Positions 10,507-21,599 of a DNA stretch of 64,000 nucleotides are shown in pieces (position 1 is the stretch's first letter; the number at the start of each line of letters is the position of its first letter). The notes under the pieces were generated by a model. That model was not told the origin of the DNA. It ran no database searches and saw only the letters and a program-made list of their open reading frames with translations. Source of the DNA: Linum tenue (taxonomy: Eukaryota > Streptophyta > Magnoliopsida > Malpighiales > Linaceae); the NCBI GenBank assembly GCA_946122785.1, contig CAMGYJ010000003.1, forward strand, positions 28,909,811 through 28,973,810, in the 5' to 3' direction. The translations under genes were made by a program, and so were the position numbers.

Positions 10507-11457
10507 TAATACCACCCTGGAGGGTGTATTTTTATCAAAGTAACGCAGCAACGAATCAATCGAAGAATCGATTGAACTCGAATCAAGAACGAAGCGCTCT
10601 TAATACGAACTTGGATAAAACGGAACCAAAAGGACAAATCCACACCTGGGGATAGCTCGATTGGTATAAAAGGGTAGTTGCTCGACCACGACTGAAGTGA
10701 CTATTCAATCGATACACAAGCTCAGCAAGTTTGGAATCCACCAAACCCTAAACAAGTCGCAACTTGCACAAACCAAACGGTTTCGATTTCTATTCAACAA
10801 AGTCTGAGTTTACAACGAAAATAGAAGGCTATTTATAGCCAAGAAAACCTAATACAAACCTAGATGAACAAGGAAACAAATAAGGTAAAATTCTACTCTA
10901 AAAAGGACACAAAATTCGGATTTAAACTTCCTTTCTTGAAGCACAAGTAAGCTGCCCGGAAAACAGTCAAAATGCAGCTTTTGTACTAACTTTGCGCCTT
11001 TTGTTGAAGGCCTTCCCGAACTCCAATTCTTCATCCAATTCCTTCCCTTTGTTCACAAACATACCTAGTTTCATGTTGTGGAAGCCTTTTGACTTGATTC
11101 TCATCCATGCTCCTTGAATTGAGCTCCAAAGTAGGCTTCACAAAACAGTTTTCTACCTTAGCCATTTTCTGGCAGTTTTCCAGTTTTGAGGTAGCAACTT
11201 TGAGGCCTTGGAAAACAACCTTAATGACATCATATGGATCCATAAAGCATACCATTGGAAAGATGGTAACTTGATCTGCAAAACAAACCCTTAAACTTGA
11301 ATTTCCACCAAACACATTGAGAGAACCATGCCTCCAAAGTATGTACCCTGAACACGGATTTTGACTTAGCCAAATTCTGCCCTTCTTCTTCCCAACTTCG
11401 ATAGCTTCTTCGTCAAGTAAATTAAACTTGTATAATGGACCATTTGGGATCATATCA
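10507..11457 (-). repeat. 5' LTR of the non-autonomous element (951 bp)
   Basis: Same sequence as 7563-8513. As the upstream LTR it should drive transcription from the minus-strand TATA at 10827-10840. The frame at 11031-11561 is this LTR's copy of the ORF tail joined to host sequence and is not a separate gene. Confidence 0.93.
10827..10840 (-). promoter_or_regulatory. TATA box in the 5' LTR
   Basis: The minus strand reads GGCTATAAATAGCC, a strong plant TATA motif in a short palindrome. It lies about 320 bp before the LTR end, so a transcript would start near 10800 and carry a long leader before the ATG at 10360. Confidence 0.6.
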
Positions 11458-11914
11458 TAATGGTAGCGGAGTTTTAATTTTTTAAGGTGTATAAACTTTA
11501 GTTCACCACATTTTATTCTTATAATTTGTGTACACTTTCGTTTTCTATTTATTTCAAACAAAATTTTCTACTCTTTTCTTAAGGTTTAAATGATAAATTT
11601 TATAATATTTTACAACATCGGTGTTTTGTTTTACAATTTTTTTGAATTTGTACACTTATGTTATGATTCAAAACTGAACTTGGACCATAAATGTAAAAAT
11701 ATTTTTGTGATACAAACTGAATAATGCATACTATTCTTTTATCTTATATATTTAACATTATAGTATAAATTCAATTTGTACTTAAACCATTAATAATTTA
11801 GAGTATAATAGAAGGGCTAATGTTTAAATAGATTTTCTATTATGAACTCTATATTTTTTTCAAACAAATTATACTTTCATTCTTTTTTCGTACAAAATTT
11901 GTGAATAGATAATA

Positions 11915-13006
11915 AGTTAGGACTTTGCTACGGTGACATGCATGTCACGGTGACATGCACTTTTCGGTCGACCTCATATAGGATTAGGTCGACCTAATCT
12001 GTTGTTTCAGTGTAAAAACAGTTTCATGGTGCCTACTTTGGAGATTCATATCTTACAATTGGCTAGATGGAAATTGGAGATTAAAGGCTTGTTTTGAAGC
12101 TGAAGTGTCCCTCTACACATTAAAGTACTTGGGAGCTCAATAGAAAGTTCATAAGACCATTTTTGAACCTGACCAAAAGGTTATGCCAAAACTGGGAAAC
12201 TGTCTGAAAATGGCTAAGTCTGGCAACGTGTTTGTCAAGCCTACTTTGGAGCTCAATTTGAGAAGCATGGATGCGAGTCAAGTCCAGGGGCCTCTACCAC
12301 GTTAAATTACGTATTTTATTATACAAAGGCAAGACATTGGATGAAAGATTGAATATCTTTAAGGCTTCAAACAAAAGGGTCGAAGTTGCTATGAAGGCTG
12401 TTTTTCTGGCAGACTTCGAGCACAAGCAAGCTGCCAGAAAAACAGTCTTTGTAGCAACTTCGAGCCTTTTGTTTGAAGCCTTAAAGATATCCATTCTTTC
12501 ATCCAATGCTTTGAATTTATATAAAAACATACATAATTTAACGTGGTAGAGGCTCCTGGACTCGACTCGCATTCATGCTTCTCGAATTGAGCTCCAAAAT
12601 AGGTTTCACAAACATGTTTCCAGACTTAGCCATTTCCAGACAGTTTCCCAGTTTTGGCATAGCCTTTTGATGATGTTCAAAAATGGTCTTCTGGACTTCC
12701 TATCGAGCTCTCTTCCACTCCAATATGTAGAGGGACACTCCAGCTTCAAAACAAGTCATTAGTCTTCAATTTCCATCTAGCCAATTGTATGATATGAATA
12801 TCCAAAGTAGGCACCATGAACTGTTTTTACACTGAAACAACAGATTAGGTCGACCTGATCCTATATGAGGTCGACCGGATCCTAAATGAGGTCGACCGGA
12901 TCCTATATGAGGTCGACCGGATCCCAAATGAGGTCGACCTAATCCTAACTGAGGTCGACCGGAAAGTGCAAGTCACCGTGACATGCATGTCACCGTAGGC
13001 ACACCC
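11915..13006. mobile_element. 1.1-kb palindromic element derived from LTR-related sequence
   Basis: The two halves are reverse complements around a centre near 12421 (CTGGCAG...CTGCCAG). The ends share CTACGGTGACATGCATGTCAC. The right half is about 85 bp longer because of extra 21-bp repeats. The insertion point is exact: the uninterrupted sequence of the other foldback arm runs straight from GATAATA to ATTTAAC. I see no clear target duplication. Near-identical frames at 12271-12549 (+) and 12294-12572 (-) only reflect the symmetry. Inner parts of each arm (12150-12480) resemble the terminal LTR region of the element at 7563-11457, including a short peptide match ending in a stop. Confidence 0.85.
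12848..12960. repeat. Six GGTCGACC palindromes at exact 21-bp spacing
   Basis: GGTCGACC occurs at 12848 and then every 21 bp to 12953, separated by 13-bp spacers such as 'ggatcctatatga'. The matching position in the left arm (11966 and 11987) has only two copies with the same period. Two helical turns per unit could place bound proteins on one DNA face; that is inference. Confidence 0.9.
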
Positions 13007-13585
13007 ATTTAACATTCCGAAAATTTAAGTCTGATACAAAAAAATTGGTTAATAATGAATCTTATCAAATAAAAACATTATGATATAATGTATTTAACCA
13101 TAAAGAAAATGGAAAAAACAAATAATGTATTGTGAATTTGACAGTTCGGTTACTCCTCTCCACAATATAAAAGAATGTTCACATTTAGTAATTAAAAACA
13201 AAAAATTGGGCAACCAATTGTTGGCGGACAAGTGGAGGGGAGCGGCTTTTGGCTGTAACCTGGGTTGCTGCTAAGTTTTTCCCTAAAATAATATATTTTC
13301 TTTTTTAAAGTCGATTGATCGTCAAAAAACTGAGAGATTTATTTATTTATTTATTCCAATTTTTCTATCTATTAAAAAAAGTTGAGAGAGTTGTATGATT
13401 TAAATCTTTTTTTATATCTATAAAAGAAGTTTGTAATTTTACATTCTCAAACTTTAATCAATCTGGCCAACGATCTTGGTAAAAAAAGAAGGGTGTTAGG
13501 TGAAAGTTTTGGTTCAATTGTGTTAATATTAAGAGGTTAAAAATATTTTTTATGGGGATTGAGTTAATAGTTTGAGACATATAGT

Positions 13586-13862
13586 TAGAGGTGGGCAATG
13601 GGTAGATCCATACCGGATCACATCGGACTAAACCGATATGTGGATCGGACCAACCAAATCAAATATATTATGGTCCGGTCATTATCCCATGAATTTGATA
13701 AATATTGAAGAAAAATGGACAGAATTGATATTTGGATTGAATTAAAGCGGACCGCATGCACTATTGATCTAGTCCTTAGTCCTACAATATCTTTCACTAT
13801 TAGACCACGGTGCTCCTGATTTTTGTCCGATTCGATCCGGATCGGACAGATGCCCACCCGTA
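13586..13862. mobile_element. hAT-type MITE, 277 bp
   Basis: Ends TAGAGGTGGGCA and TGCCCACCCGTA form short inverted repeats of hAT style. Flanks 'catatagt' (13578-13585) and 'catagagt' (13863-13870) are an 8-bp duplication with one mismatch. The interior is rich in GGATCGG-like motifs and has no coding capacity. An inverted copy with flanking sequence lies at about 21335-21540. Confidence 0.75.
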
Positions 13863-13989
13863 CATAGAGTATTAGGGTGTAGAGTCCAAGTTGGTACTGT
13901 TTGGGAGGTTTATTAATTATATTGTGGTTAAACATTAAAGGATTAAGAATATTGATTTCATTAGATGCTAACACATTTGTAAAATGGAT

Positions 13990-15200
13990 CGCGGTTGACA
14001 ATTAAAATGTTTGCCCTTTACTACACCCTTCTAGAGTTTGCACTTGGACTTTAGTCGGGAATAAATTGCATAGTTAAGAACGAGTTGTAGACAACCCATT
14101 TTGTATGGGCTAAAATATTCTGAATTTTGAAGAATTTAACTCATTTAAGATAGGCAATTGCTAACCTTGGATAAACTACTAAAATATTCTCAAAATATTT
14201 AGCATAAGGATATAAGAATATGTAATTTGGATCTTTGGAATTAGCAATAGCAACTCTTAAGATTCCAATTTAAATAGAGGTTATTACAACTGAAATATCA
14301 TCTCCTTTGATTCTAGGCCGATTGTTGGGATAAAATTCGTAAGGCAATTGCCTTATTTCGTTATCTTTGTGATTTGAGTTTGCTTTGAGATTGGTCTGTG
14401 GTCTTTGGACGTTGGGTTTTCGAATTTGGAGGATCAAGTTTGGAATATCGCTTTACAAAGGACAAACTAAATATGAAATAATATTATCTTATTAATAAAT
14501 AAATCACATCTATGATAAACATACATAGCCATTAAAACATTTAAAATTAACGTACAACATCGCATAATCACAAACATCATAAGGATTACATCATAACTAA
14601 TTACAATAATAGAAAGATAAGAGAAACTAACAAGGCCAATGGTTTTGAAAACTTTTCTTTCATTTTAAACTTTAGAGCGCAATCAAATTTTGAGAACCGT
14701 CCTCTTTGGATTTGGTTTTCTCATATCATCATTTTGGGCCATAAAAATCTAGAAAATAGGCCTGCAAAAGATAATAAAAATAAATAATAAATAAAGTTAA
14801 TTAAAAGTCTAATTTGGGTCAGACCCATATCAAAGTCCAACCCAAAACCAATCAGGCCCGTCAGATTGGTCAAGACCCAGTCAGCCCCATCAGATTGGTC
14901 AAGGCCCGGTAAGGTCTGTATCCAACCCAGACCAGTTCGTCCATTTGACTCGAACCCTGGTTCGACCTGAACCAAGTCGGTTACTGTAGCCACAGTTCTC
15001 CACCAATGAGAATCAAGCAGAGAGGGAGTCTAAACCCAGAGCCAATCAAATTGGAACAAACTCCCCCCTATGATACAGTAAATACCCAATATAAATACAA
15101 CAGCCTGGGCAGGTGATGAAAGGGGGGGGGGGGGTTGCACTCCACATATTTCTCATCCTTATCCCAAAAGCAGTAAAGAAAAGCACCAAAACAACCATTC
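13990..15200. other. Intergenic, no gene recognised
   Basis: AT-rich decayed sequence. A 90-codon minus frame at 14721-14993 has repetitive Gly/Asp/Leu composition from short 'ccagtc/gattggtc' repeats and is not convincing. A run of 13 G lies at 15122-15134. Confidence 0.4.
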
Positions 15201-15215
15201 ACCTCCGCTCAAACT

Positions 15216-16775
15216 TCATCCAAGATCATACATAGAGCTCGAGTGAAAAATCCAGCAAGCATGTAAAAAGTAAAAAAAGCCAAACTTCCATCTTCCATCT
15301 TTCCCTTTTTCTATTTCTGTTCTCATACAAAGTTTCCAAGGAAAGTGAAGTGGTAGAAAGCGACTGGAGCAAGGAAAGTCTAGAACAAGGAGAGACCAAA
15401 AGGGGAAGCAAACACCAACAAAGAAGGCCACCACCATCCCCAAAGTACCAATCACAGACCCATGTAGGTCACTTTCCCCTTAAAATAACCATCGTCATCA
15501 TCACTTCATGCTATCCATGCTTTTAAAAACGCAGATATATGTCTACTAATACTTTTTATGTTTGGTTTCTTTGCTTCCTAAGTTTGTTTCTTCTACTGCT
15601 TTTTTTTCTCTTTATTCAACAGAAGTTTTCACTTCCTTAGTATAATAACTCAAGTTACTCATCTTAAAGAAGCTTTCAAGTTTTTTCAATCAAAGTAAGA
15701 AAAACTAGTAAACTCAAACATATGTGGCTACTTGCACAATCAACCCTTGTTGTTTAGTTTATAAACCACTTTTACCACTAACATATTTAAACATAACAGA
15801 CTTATAAATACCATATCTTACCAAAACTTGCTAGTCTTTGATTTAGATAATTTAAGTATCTGCCAATCCCTCTTAAAAGCTTCCTTTGATGTTACGGTTG
15901 GGACTCATGGAATTAAAGCTGGGTTTTCCCAAAAGGAAGTTCTCGATTTTTATTAAGCTAAAAGAACTAAAGCTTTGAATCTTTAAAGAAACAACCAGAA
16001 ACAATAACTTGACACCAAAACAAGCAAGAACAATTCTAGAAAGGTATTTTTAAAATACCTTGTTTTGTTTAAGGGCTCCCCCTCTATCATAAACCCAAAA
16101 CTTTTTTTTTTACAAGATGAAGAAATGTTAATTAAACCACCCTAGATAATGTTGGTTACCAAATTTCCAACTCAATACTTTATCTATAACTTAACATTTA
16201 GGTATTAATAACCAGTTTAGCAAAAGCTACATTTTAGTTCTTATAATAATTTAAATCGCATAAATTTTTTTTTTTTTTGCTAAATCATGTGTTCAAGCAA
16301 AAATTTGGAGAGATTTCACCTGTGAGTTTTTCACCCTAAACTTGCAAAATGAGAGGAGTTGATTTAGAATCATTTGAAAACCGGTTAAAAAAAACTACAG
16401 CTCGGGTCACATTTCTGTCATCGCCTCCGTTACGACTCGCCGGCGGATCCCACCGCCCTTTACCTCCGTCCGAAACCCAGAATAAAATATAAAAGGGTCA
16501 GTATACGAAAAACAACAAAGCAAAAATAAAAAAAACTCCAAGCTTACCCCATTTCAATCGGCGACAAGGCTCGCTATCCCTGCCGAGCACAGGAAACGAA
16601 AGAGAGAGAGGGAGAAGGAGAGAGTGACAGCGACGTTTGTTTTGGGTGGCTAGGTTTTCGTTTTCTTTTCTCTGGAAGAGAAGAAAAGAGACGAGAGTGA
16701 GAGAGGCCAGAGAGACGAGAGGAAGAATCTAGAGAAGAGAGGGAGGCGGCCGACGATCGGGTCTGCGTAGGAATT
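15216..16775 (-). other. Possible minus-strand transcription unit with CT-rich leader, product unknown
   Basis: On the minus strand, TATAAATT (16793-16800) is followed by a telo-box-like AAACCCTAA, then a long CT-rich leader of the type in plant 5' UTRs. It ends at ATGGG followed by a donor-like GTAAGCT at 16541-16547. So a first exon of about 16548-16770 is plausible, with ATG just before the splice. I cannot find matching downstream exons. The best downstream frame, 15216-15455 (79 codons, one hydrophobic stretch), is not recognised. It may be a non-coding RNA or a gene whose other exons have decayed. Confidence 0.3.
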
Positions 16776-16792
16776 AGGGTTTAGTTGAGTTG

Positions 16793-16800
16793 AATTTATA
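16793..16800 (-). promoter_or_regulatory. TATA box of the putative minus-strand unit
   Basis: TATAAATT on the minus strand, about 30 bp before the start of a pyrimidine-rich, leader-like sequence. Confidence 0.4.
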
Positions 16801-16959
16801 CTCACCCGTAAATGACGGTTTTGCCCCTAGGGTTTCAAAACATTTATGTGGCCTTGCCACCGTCCTTTAATTAATTACCAAACTGCCCTTCCCCCTTCTC
16901 TGCACTAAAACGAGAACCCAAATTTTTTTTGTAGTTGACGTGTATTGAACCCATGTTCT

Positions 16960-17715
16960 TGGGGTCGAACACGCTCTAGAACTAGCAAGTTAGCAGTTGG
17001 GTTGCTGGCCCATTATGCGTACTTATAAGTTATAATCATCCCACTTAATTTTATTTGTTTAAAGTCCTTAATAGAATTAAGTTTATCTTGCTTCTTTTCT
17101 AAAACATCAAAATACTTCCTAAATACTAAAATCCTTGCAATAATCAATTTAAATTTTATTAACAAAATTATAATACGAAAATTACTTTCAGTGGAAAGTG
17201 ATAAAAATTACACCCAAAACGATCAAAGTCAAGAACCACGATCGGTGGAACGTGGTTAAAATTACATTTTAAATCATCAAAGTCACCATCGAACTACGTG
17301 GACTTTGATCCTGGTTAACTCGGGTACGTAGGCAACCGATAGGTTCGAGTCCAACCAATCTAAAAACCTTTTTACGTCAATAGACGTGAAAGCCGGTAAC
17401 TCTAAATTCAAGTGTACACCAATCACATCGTCCTATGGGACTCTAAAATTTATATTTATTTAAAAAACAATTAACTACAATTAAATATACAAATAAATCC
17501 CAATTAATATTACACCCAATCTCTAAAAAACCTATCGATTTACGTAGTACCCGTTATGGGGCGTTGTGGGGTGTGAATACACTTTCCCACACGTAACTGT
17601 ACTCCTGAACCTAGAACAATCTAAAATTCGCATACCAGAATTCTGGTTTTAACAAAAAAATTAAAACCGAAAAAGGGTGTTCGACCGACCCCAAAGCACG
17701 ATCGATGGCGACTCC
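16960..17715 (+). repeat. Probable Tat/Ogre-type LTR remnant with primer site
   Basis: The stretch ends in the conserved arrangement of many plant Tat-lineage LTR ends: a 'gggtgtgaatacactttccc' block, a GGGTGTTC block, then TGGCGACTCC (17706-17715) as primer site. Little internal sequence follows and I see no partner LTR, so this is a fragment. The left boundary is uncertain. Confidence 0.45.
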
Positions 17716-17799
17716 AAATCGACACGCGACGGATCCCTCAATTTTCCGAGAGCGGTTGCGACACGAGTCACCAAGCTCACAAAAAATAATTGAACACTC

Positions 17800-19930
17800 A
17801 CACAGATATGACAAGTATTTTCTTCCCGAGTTATCTATCTACACAATGTATAATTTTAACACTAATATAAAGAGTTCTCCATACAACATGTTTATTTCTA
17901 TATTTTCAGCATTTGAATGATTCTTTTATAAAGGATGCTTTTGTCTTTTAATTAAAAAGCTCTCATCATGTCTCTATTGAGAAAAATAATTTATTAAATA
18001 AAAATAATGGAAAAGAGATTTAGTATTTTTTATACTATTATTATCAAGGGATACAAAAAAAAAAAAATAAAAAAATAGTCCTAAGCGTTTATGACTATTG
18101 ACAAGTTGGTTAGGTTGATGAGAGTGAGGAGGTTTATGGATATTAAATTATAAATTATTTTTCAATTTTTTAGGTATTGATTTTTCTCTTGGAATGATGA
18201 AAGATAGATCACTATTCTCATTAAGTTTAAAATTCGAAAGCAATAGCTAACATAATCTTTTTTTCATATGTTACATTTCCGACCAGCAAAAAACTTATGA
18301 GATTACACTACTTGAGGGCTAGGTTTGTAATGCAATTTTCTATTATCATAGCAAAAACCTCTTTCCTTTTATTCTTTTTACATCTTTTGATTTATTTGGT
18401 TCTCGTCAACTCTTAGTGAGAGAATTAAGGTGAATTTTAAGTTTGGTCACTGAGATTACTAATTTGATTCACGTTTGCCATTCGAAAAAATTTACTCCAT
18501 TAATGGTCACTAACTTTGCAATCTTATTTTACCTTTGGTCACTCTCCGTCCAACTCCGTTATCTCTGTCCTATGTGACAATAAAAATTTGACCGTTAAAT
18601 TAGTGACTTGTCAATTGAAAATTAATAAAAAATAAAATTTAACTATTTAACATGTTCTATCTCAGCTATCAATAGTCCATTAATTAAAAGTAACTTTGAC
18701 ACGACCCATTCACCGAATTACTAAATAATTGAAATGTATAATTACTTTTATAAGATAAACAAATTTAGTTATACATTGTACAAATCAGGGTAAATAAATA
18801 TCTATTTTTACCTAATATTAAGCTAACAAATATCAAATAAATGCACTCAAGGCTAGTTGAAATTAGCTGTAACTCATGATGCAAAAATTAGCTGGAACTT
18901 GTAAGATCACACTTGACTCGGTTGCCCAATGATTTTTACAAAACAAATATGTTAGCATATAATCAAATCAATATTCTTAATTCTTTAACGTTTAACCATA
19001 ATATAACTAAGAGAAGTGCTAGGATGTTAACACATTTTTTATTAGCATGGTGCTAATACTAGCTCCAGCCAATAAAAATGTTTCGTTTGGATAATTTTAT
19101 AATTTTTAATGGTTAACCACTATTAACTACAAATTTGTGAAGAAAGGACACTCATATCATTTTGAAAACTTAGAATATCCTCCCAATGTTCATCCCACCA
19201 CAAATTCAATCAAGTGTTGAAATCCTAACCCACCAACATCCATTCTCCCTCATCCCGCCGCAAGCCCAATCAATTTTCAAGATGTCATCCGAAAATCCGA
19301 TCCTTGATGACACACATATAGATCAGTGGAAGAGTTTTTTGCTTTCGGTTCCATTTCTTTTACAATTCACATCGAATGCAGCATTTTTGATTTTTTTGTA
19401 AATTAATTTTCAATGTGAGTGGAGTACTGGAGTTAGAATATGCTCACCGATTGGTGGCTGCTCAACTTGGATTGTAATGTTTATGAGTTTTGTTGTGATT
19501 TGTAGTGTATTTTATGTACTTAAGGTGAGTTTTTGGTTATTTGTAGTGTGTAATTCAAAAAATTAAAGCTACTCACAAGTCCTCTAAAACATTCCACAAG
19601 TTCCATAAAACAGATTGGAAACCTCATTAAATATATCATAAATACAATAAGGCAAACCATAAGTCCCACAAACCACAAGTACTATAAAGCACACCACAAG
19701 TTTTTTCAAATAGACCATAAGTCACATGAAACAGATCACAAGTCTCATAAAACACACCACAAGTGTATTAAACAGAGCACAAGTCTCATAAAACACATCA
19801 CAAATTTTTTAAAGTAGACCACAAGTCCCATAAAGCATGTTACAACCTTATAAAAGCAGTTTTATAAAAGCAAACCACAAAAAAAATTTCAGTAGTCTAC
19901 AACTTTTATCAACCACACCCCAACCTTTTG
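17800..19930. other. Intergenic, decayed repeats only
   Basis: No gene. About 18440-18600 carries the 'tttggtcact...ctccgtccaactc' sequence that returns at 62165-62240, a dispersed non-coding repeat. About 18940-19010 is an inverted match to 13915-13985. From 19560 to 19900 'cacaagt'/'accacaag' phrases repeat irregularly. Confidence 0.5.
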
Positions 19931-19935
19931 CTTTA

Positions 19936-20849
19936 CACTCTGTTTGGGAAGAGGGGTAAATGGGAGGAGGGTGCAAATGTGAGGGGTAAACACAGTTTCC
20001 AACATATTTGCACTTGTTTGGTTAATTTGGAATAGTAGGGGGGTGCAAAACGAGAGTGCAAATTTACTGTTTCGGCTTACCCCCCGAATTGGGGTGCAAA
20101 GGAAGGAAGGAAGAGAGGGGGAGGGGGGAATTATGGAATTTTGTTTTTCTAATTGTGTTATATATAATTATATAATAATTAATATTATCAATTTCTTCTT
20201 TTTATAAATATCATTAATGTAAACATTATTCGGGGTTGACCATTTGACTCTGGAAACAAGTTTATAAATGTTCGTCAAGTCAAATCTAGATCTCTTGGTT
20301 GAATCGAATTTGCATTGAAAATTAGATATACAAGGTGTTTGTGGAAAAGATAGAGAGAAATTGTTTGGTTAACTCATTTTATTTGACTAAATAGTTAAAA
20401 CTTACAAATTCGAACGTGTTTGACTAAGTTTGACAATTTAAGATTAAACTAGACACGAAAAACCTATATAGGATGACCAGTTACGAGTTGAGCTTCGAGT
20501 TTTGAGATCGCTCGATCAATGATTATTACAATTGTTATAATTAATTATTATTTGAGCTTTATTATATAATAACTATTTTTAGTAAAGTATATTTATTATT
20601 ATATAGTAATATTTATTTTATTATTTTATGATAATATTTTATAATTTTAAAATCTATTTTATAATTTTAAAATCTATTTTAATATTTTAAAATCTATTTT
20701 AAAATAATATAATTACTTACATTGCACTTTATTTGCACCCCCTACTTTTTCATCCAAACAACAATTTACCCCTCCACTTACACCCCCAACAATTTACCCA
20801 TCAACTTACACCCTCCTGCAATTTGCACCCCTTGTTGCCAAACAGAGCG
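19936..20849. mobile_element. PIF/Harbinger-type non-autonomous element, 914 bp
   Basis: Ends CACTCTGTTTGG and CCAAACAGAGCG are inverted repeats, extended by degenerate subterminal 'ggggtgcaaat' motifs in opposite orientation at the two ends. TTA flanks both sides (19933-19935 and 20850-20852), the 3-bp duplication typical of this superfamily. No transposase is present. The AT-rich interior includes three tandem 'aaaatctatttta'-type units near 20640-20710. Confidence 0.75.
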
Positions 20850-20859
20850 TTAATTTTTA

Positions 20860-21330
20860 TAAGCAAACAACACTATATTAATACAAATACAACCTTTTGC
20901 TTCCCTGTTTTGTACTGCAATTTCACGAACCAAACCAAAATCAAATTGCTTCTTCCTTACACACGTCACTAGTTCTGTCGTTCTCCTCCTGCTGCCGAGG
21001 TTGCAATCTGAGTGTGGTCATTATTCCGCCACCAGCACCCGCTCCGTTGTGCTAGCCTACTACCTCACCTCCCGCCGTCAAAGCCAACGCCACCGGCCCC
21101 ATCATTCTCCTCCTACCTTCCGAGGTTGCAACGCCGCCGGAGTCAACGCGCCTAGTCCTGTCGTTCTCCTCCTGCCATCGAGGTTCCCACGTTGTCGGAG
21201 CCAACGTCCTGGTCATGTTGTTAGCGATGCGCACTCAGATCTAAAAATATGAAAGTGTAGTAGGAACGGCGGGGAGCTAAACAGGCGCGAGACTGAGGGG
21301 TGAGGAAGGATAGAGACAGAGGATAAGATG
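20860..21330. other. GC-richer unassigned stretch
   Basis: Three imperfect repeats of 'gtcgttctcctcctgc' followed by a 'gaggttgca' or 'gaggttccca' phrase lie between 20980 and 21200. Overlapping 60-83 codon frames on both strands have the composition of simple repeats. No gene is supported. Confidence 0.35.
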
Positions 21331-21334
21331 AGAT

Positions 21335-21540
21335 GTTACTAACTTGGACTCTACACCCTAATACTCTATGTACGGGTGTGCATCGCTCCGGTCCGGATCG
21401 AACCAGAGCAAAATAAGGAGAACCGTGGTCCAATAGTGAAAGATATTTTAGTACTAAGAACTGGGCCAATAGTGCATTCAGTCCGCTTTAATTCGGTCCA
21501 AATATCAATTCAGTCCATTTTTAGATTCGGCTCTTTTATG
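21335..21540 (-). repeat. Inverted copy of the 13.7-13.9 kb repeat
   Basis: The reverse complement matches about 13690-13900, including the hAT-type terminus and the flank 'ggtgtagagtccaagttg'. Sharing of flanking sequence shows a larger unit was duplicated, not just the MITE. Confidence 0.7.
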
Positions 21541-21599
21541 GCTTAAGTTGTGCATGTTCTTAGCTTTAGATCCAGCTCATTGGACAAGATGTGTAACCT

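Larger units (their letters stand above)
7563..11457 (-). mobile_element. Non-autonomous LTR retrotransposon with identical LTRs, coding on minus strand
   Basis: The element is 3895 bp long. It has two 951-bp direct repeats between which I find no difference, and a perfect 5-bp target duplication TAATG at 7558-7562 and 11458-11462. Read on the minus strand, the LTR begins TGATATGATC and ends GGTGGTATTA, so it ends TA rather than the usual CA. A primer site for initiator tRNA-Met follows the 5' LTR after 2 bp, and a purine tract precedes the 3' LTR. The internal 2 kb hold one long ORF with only a degraded protease-like domain. There is no gag, RT, RNase H or integrase, so mobility must depend on enzymes from elsewhere. 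Identical LTRs imply a very recent insertion. Confidence 0.92.
7028..13112. mobile_element. Long foldback (palindromic) element, interrupted by two insertions
   Basis: Sequence from 7028 onward returns in reverse complement ending at 13112 (terminal 'ccattttctttatg' and its complement). With the inserts 7563-11457 and 11915-13006 removed, the left arm (7028 to about 7455) and right arm form one near-continuous palindrome. Its centre lies in 7364-7548, whose own ends pair ('actcctctctacag' with 'ctgtagagagaagt'). The right arm has about 225 bp not present on the left. No coding capacity is seen. A diverged partial copy of the central part lies at 13143-13290. Confidence 0.75.

Noticed and set aside
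12271..12572. Pair of 92-codon ORFs on opposite strands
   Set aside because: They are mirror images produced by the palindrome and have no independent support.
14721..14993. 90-codon minus ORF
   Set aside because: Composition comes from short repeats; no domain, promoter or exon structure.
20733..21252. Pro/His/Ser-rich small ORFs around 21 kb
   Set aside because: They span a transposon end and 'ctcctcctgc' repeats, with overlapping frames on both strands.
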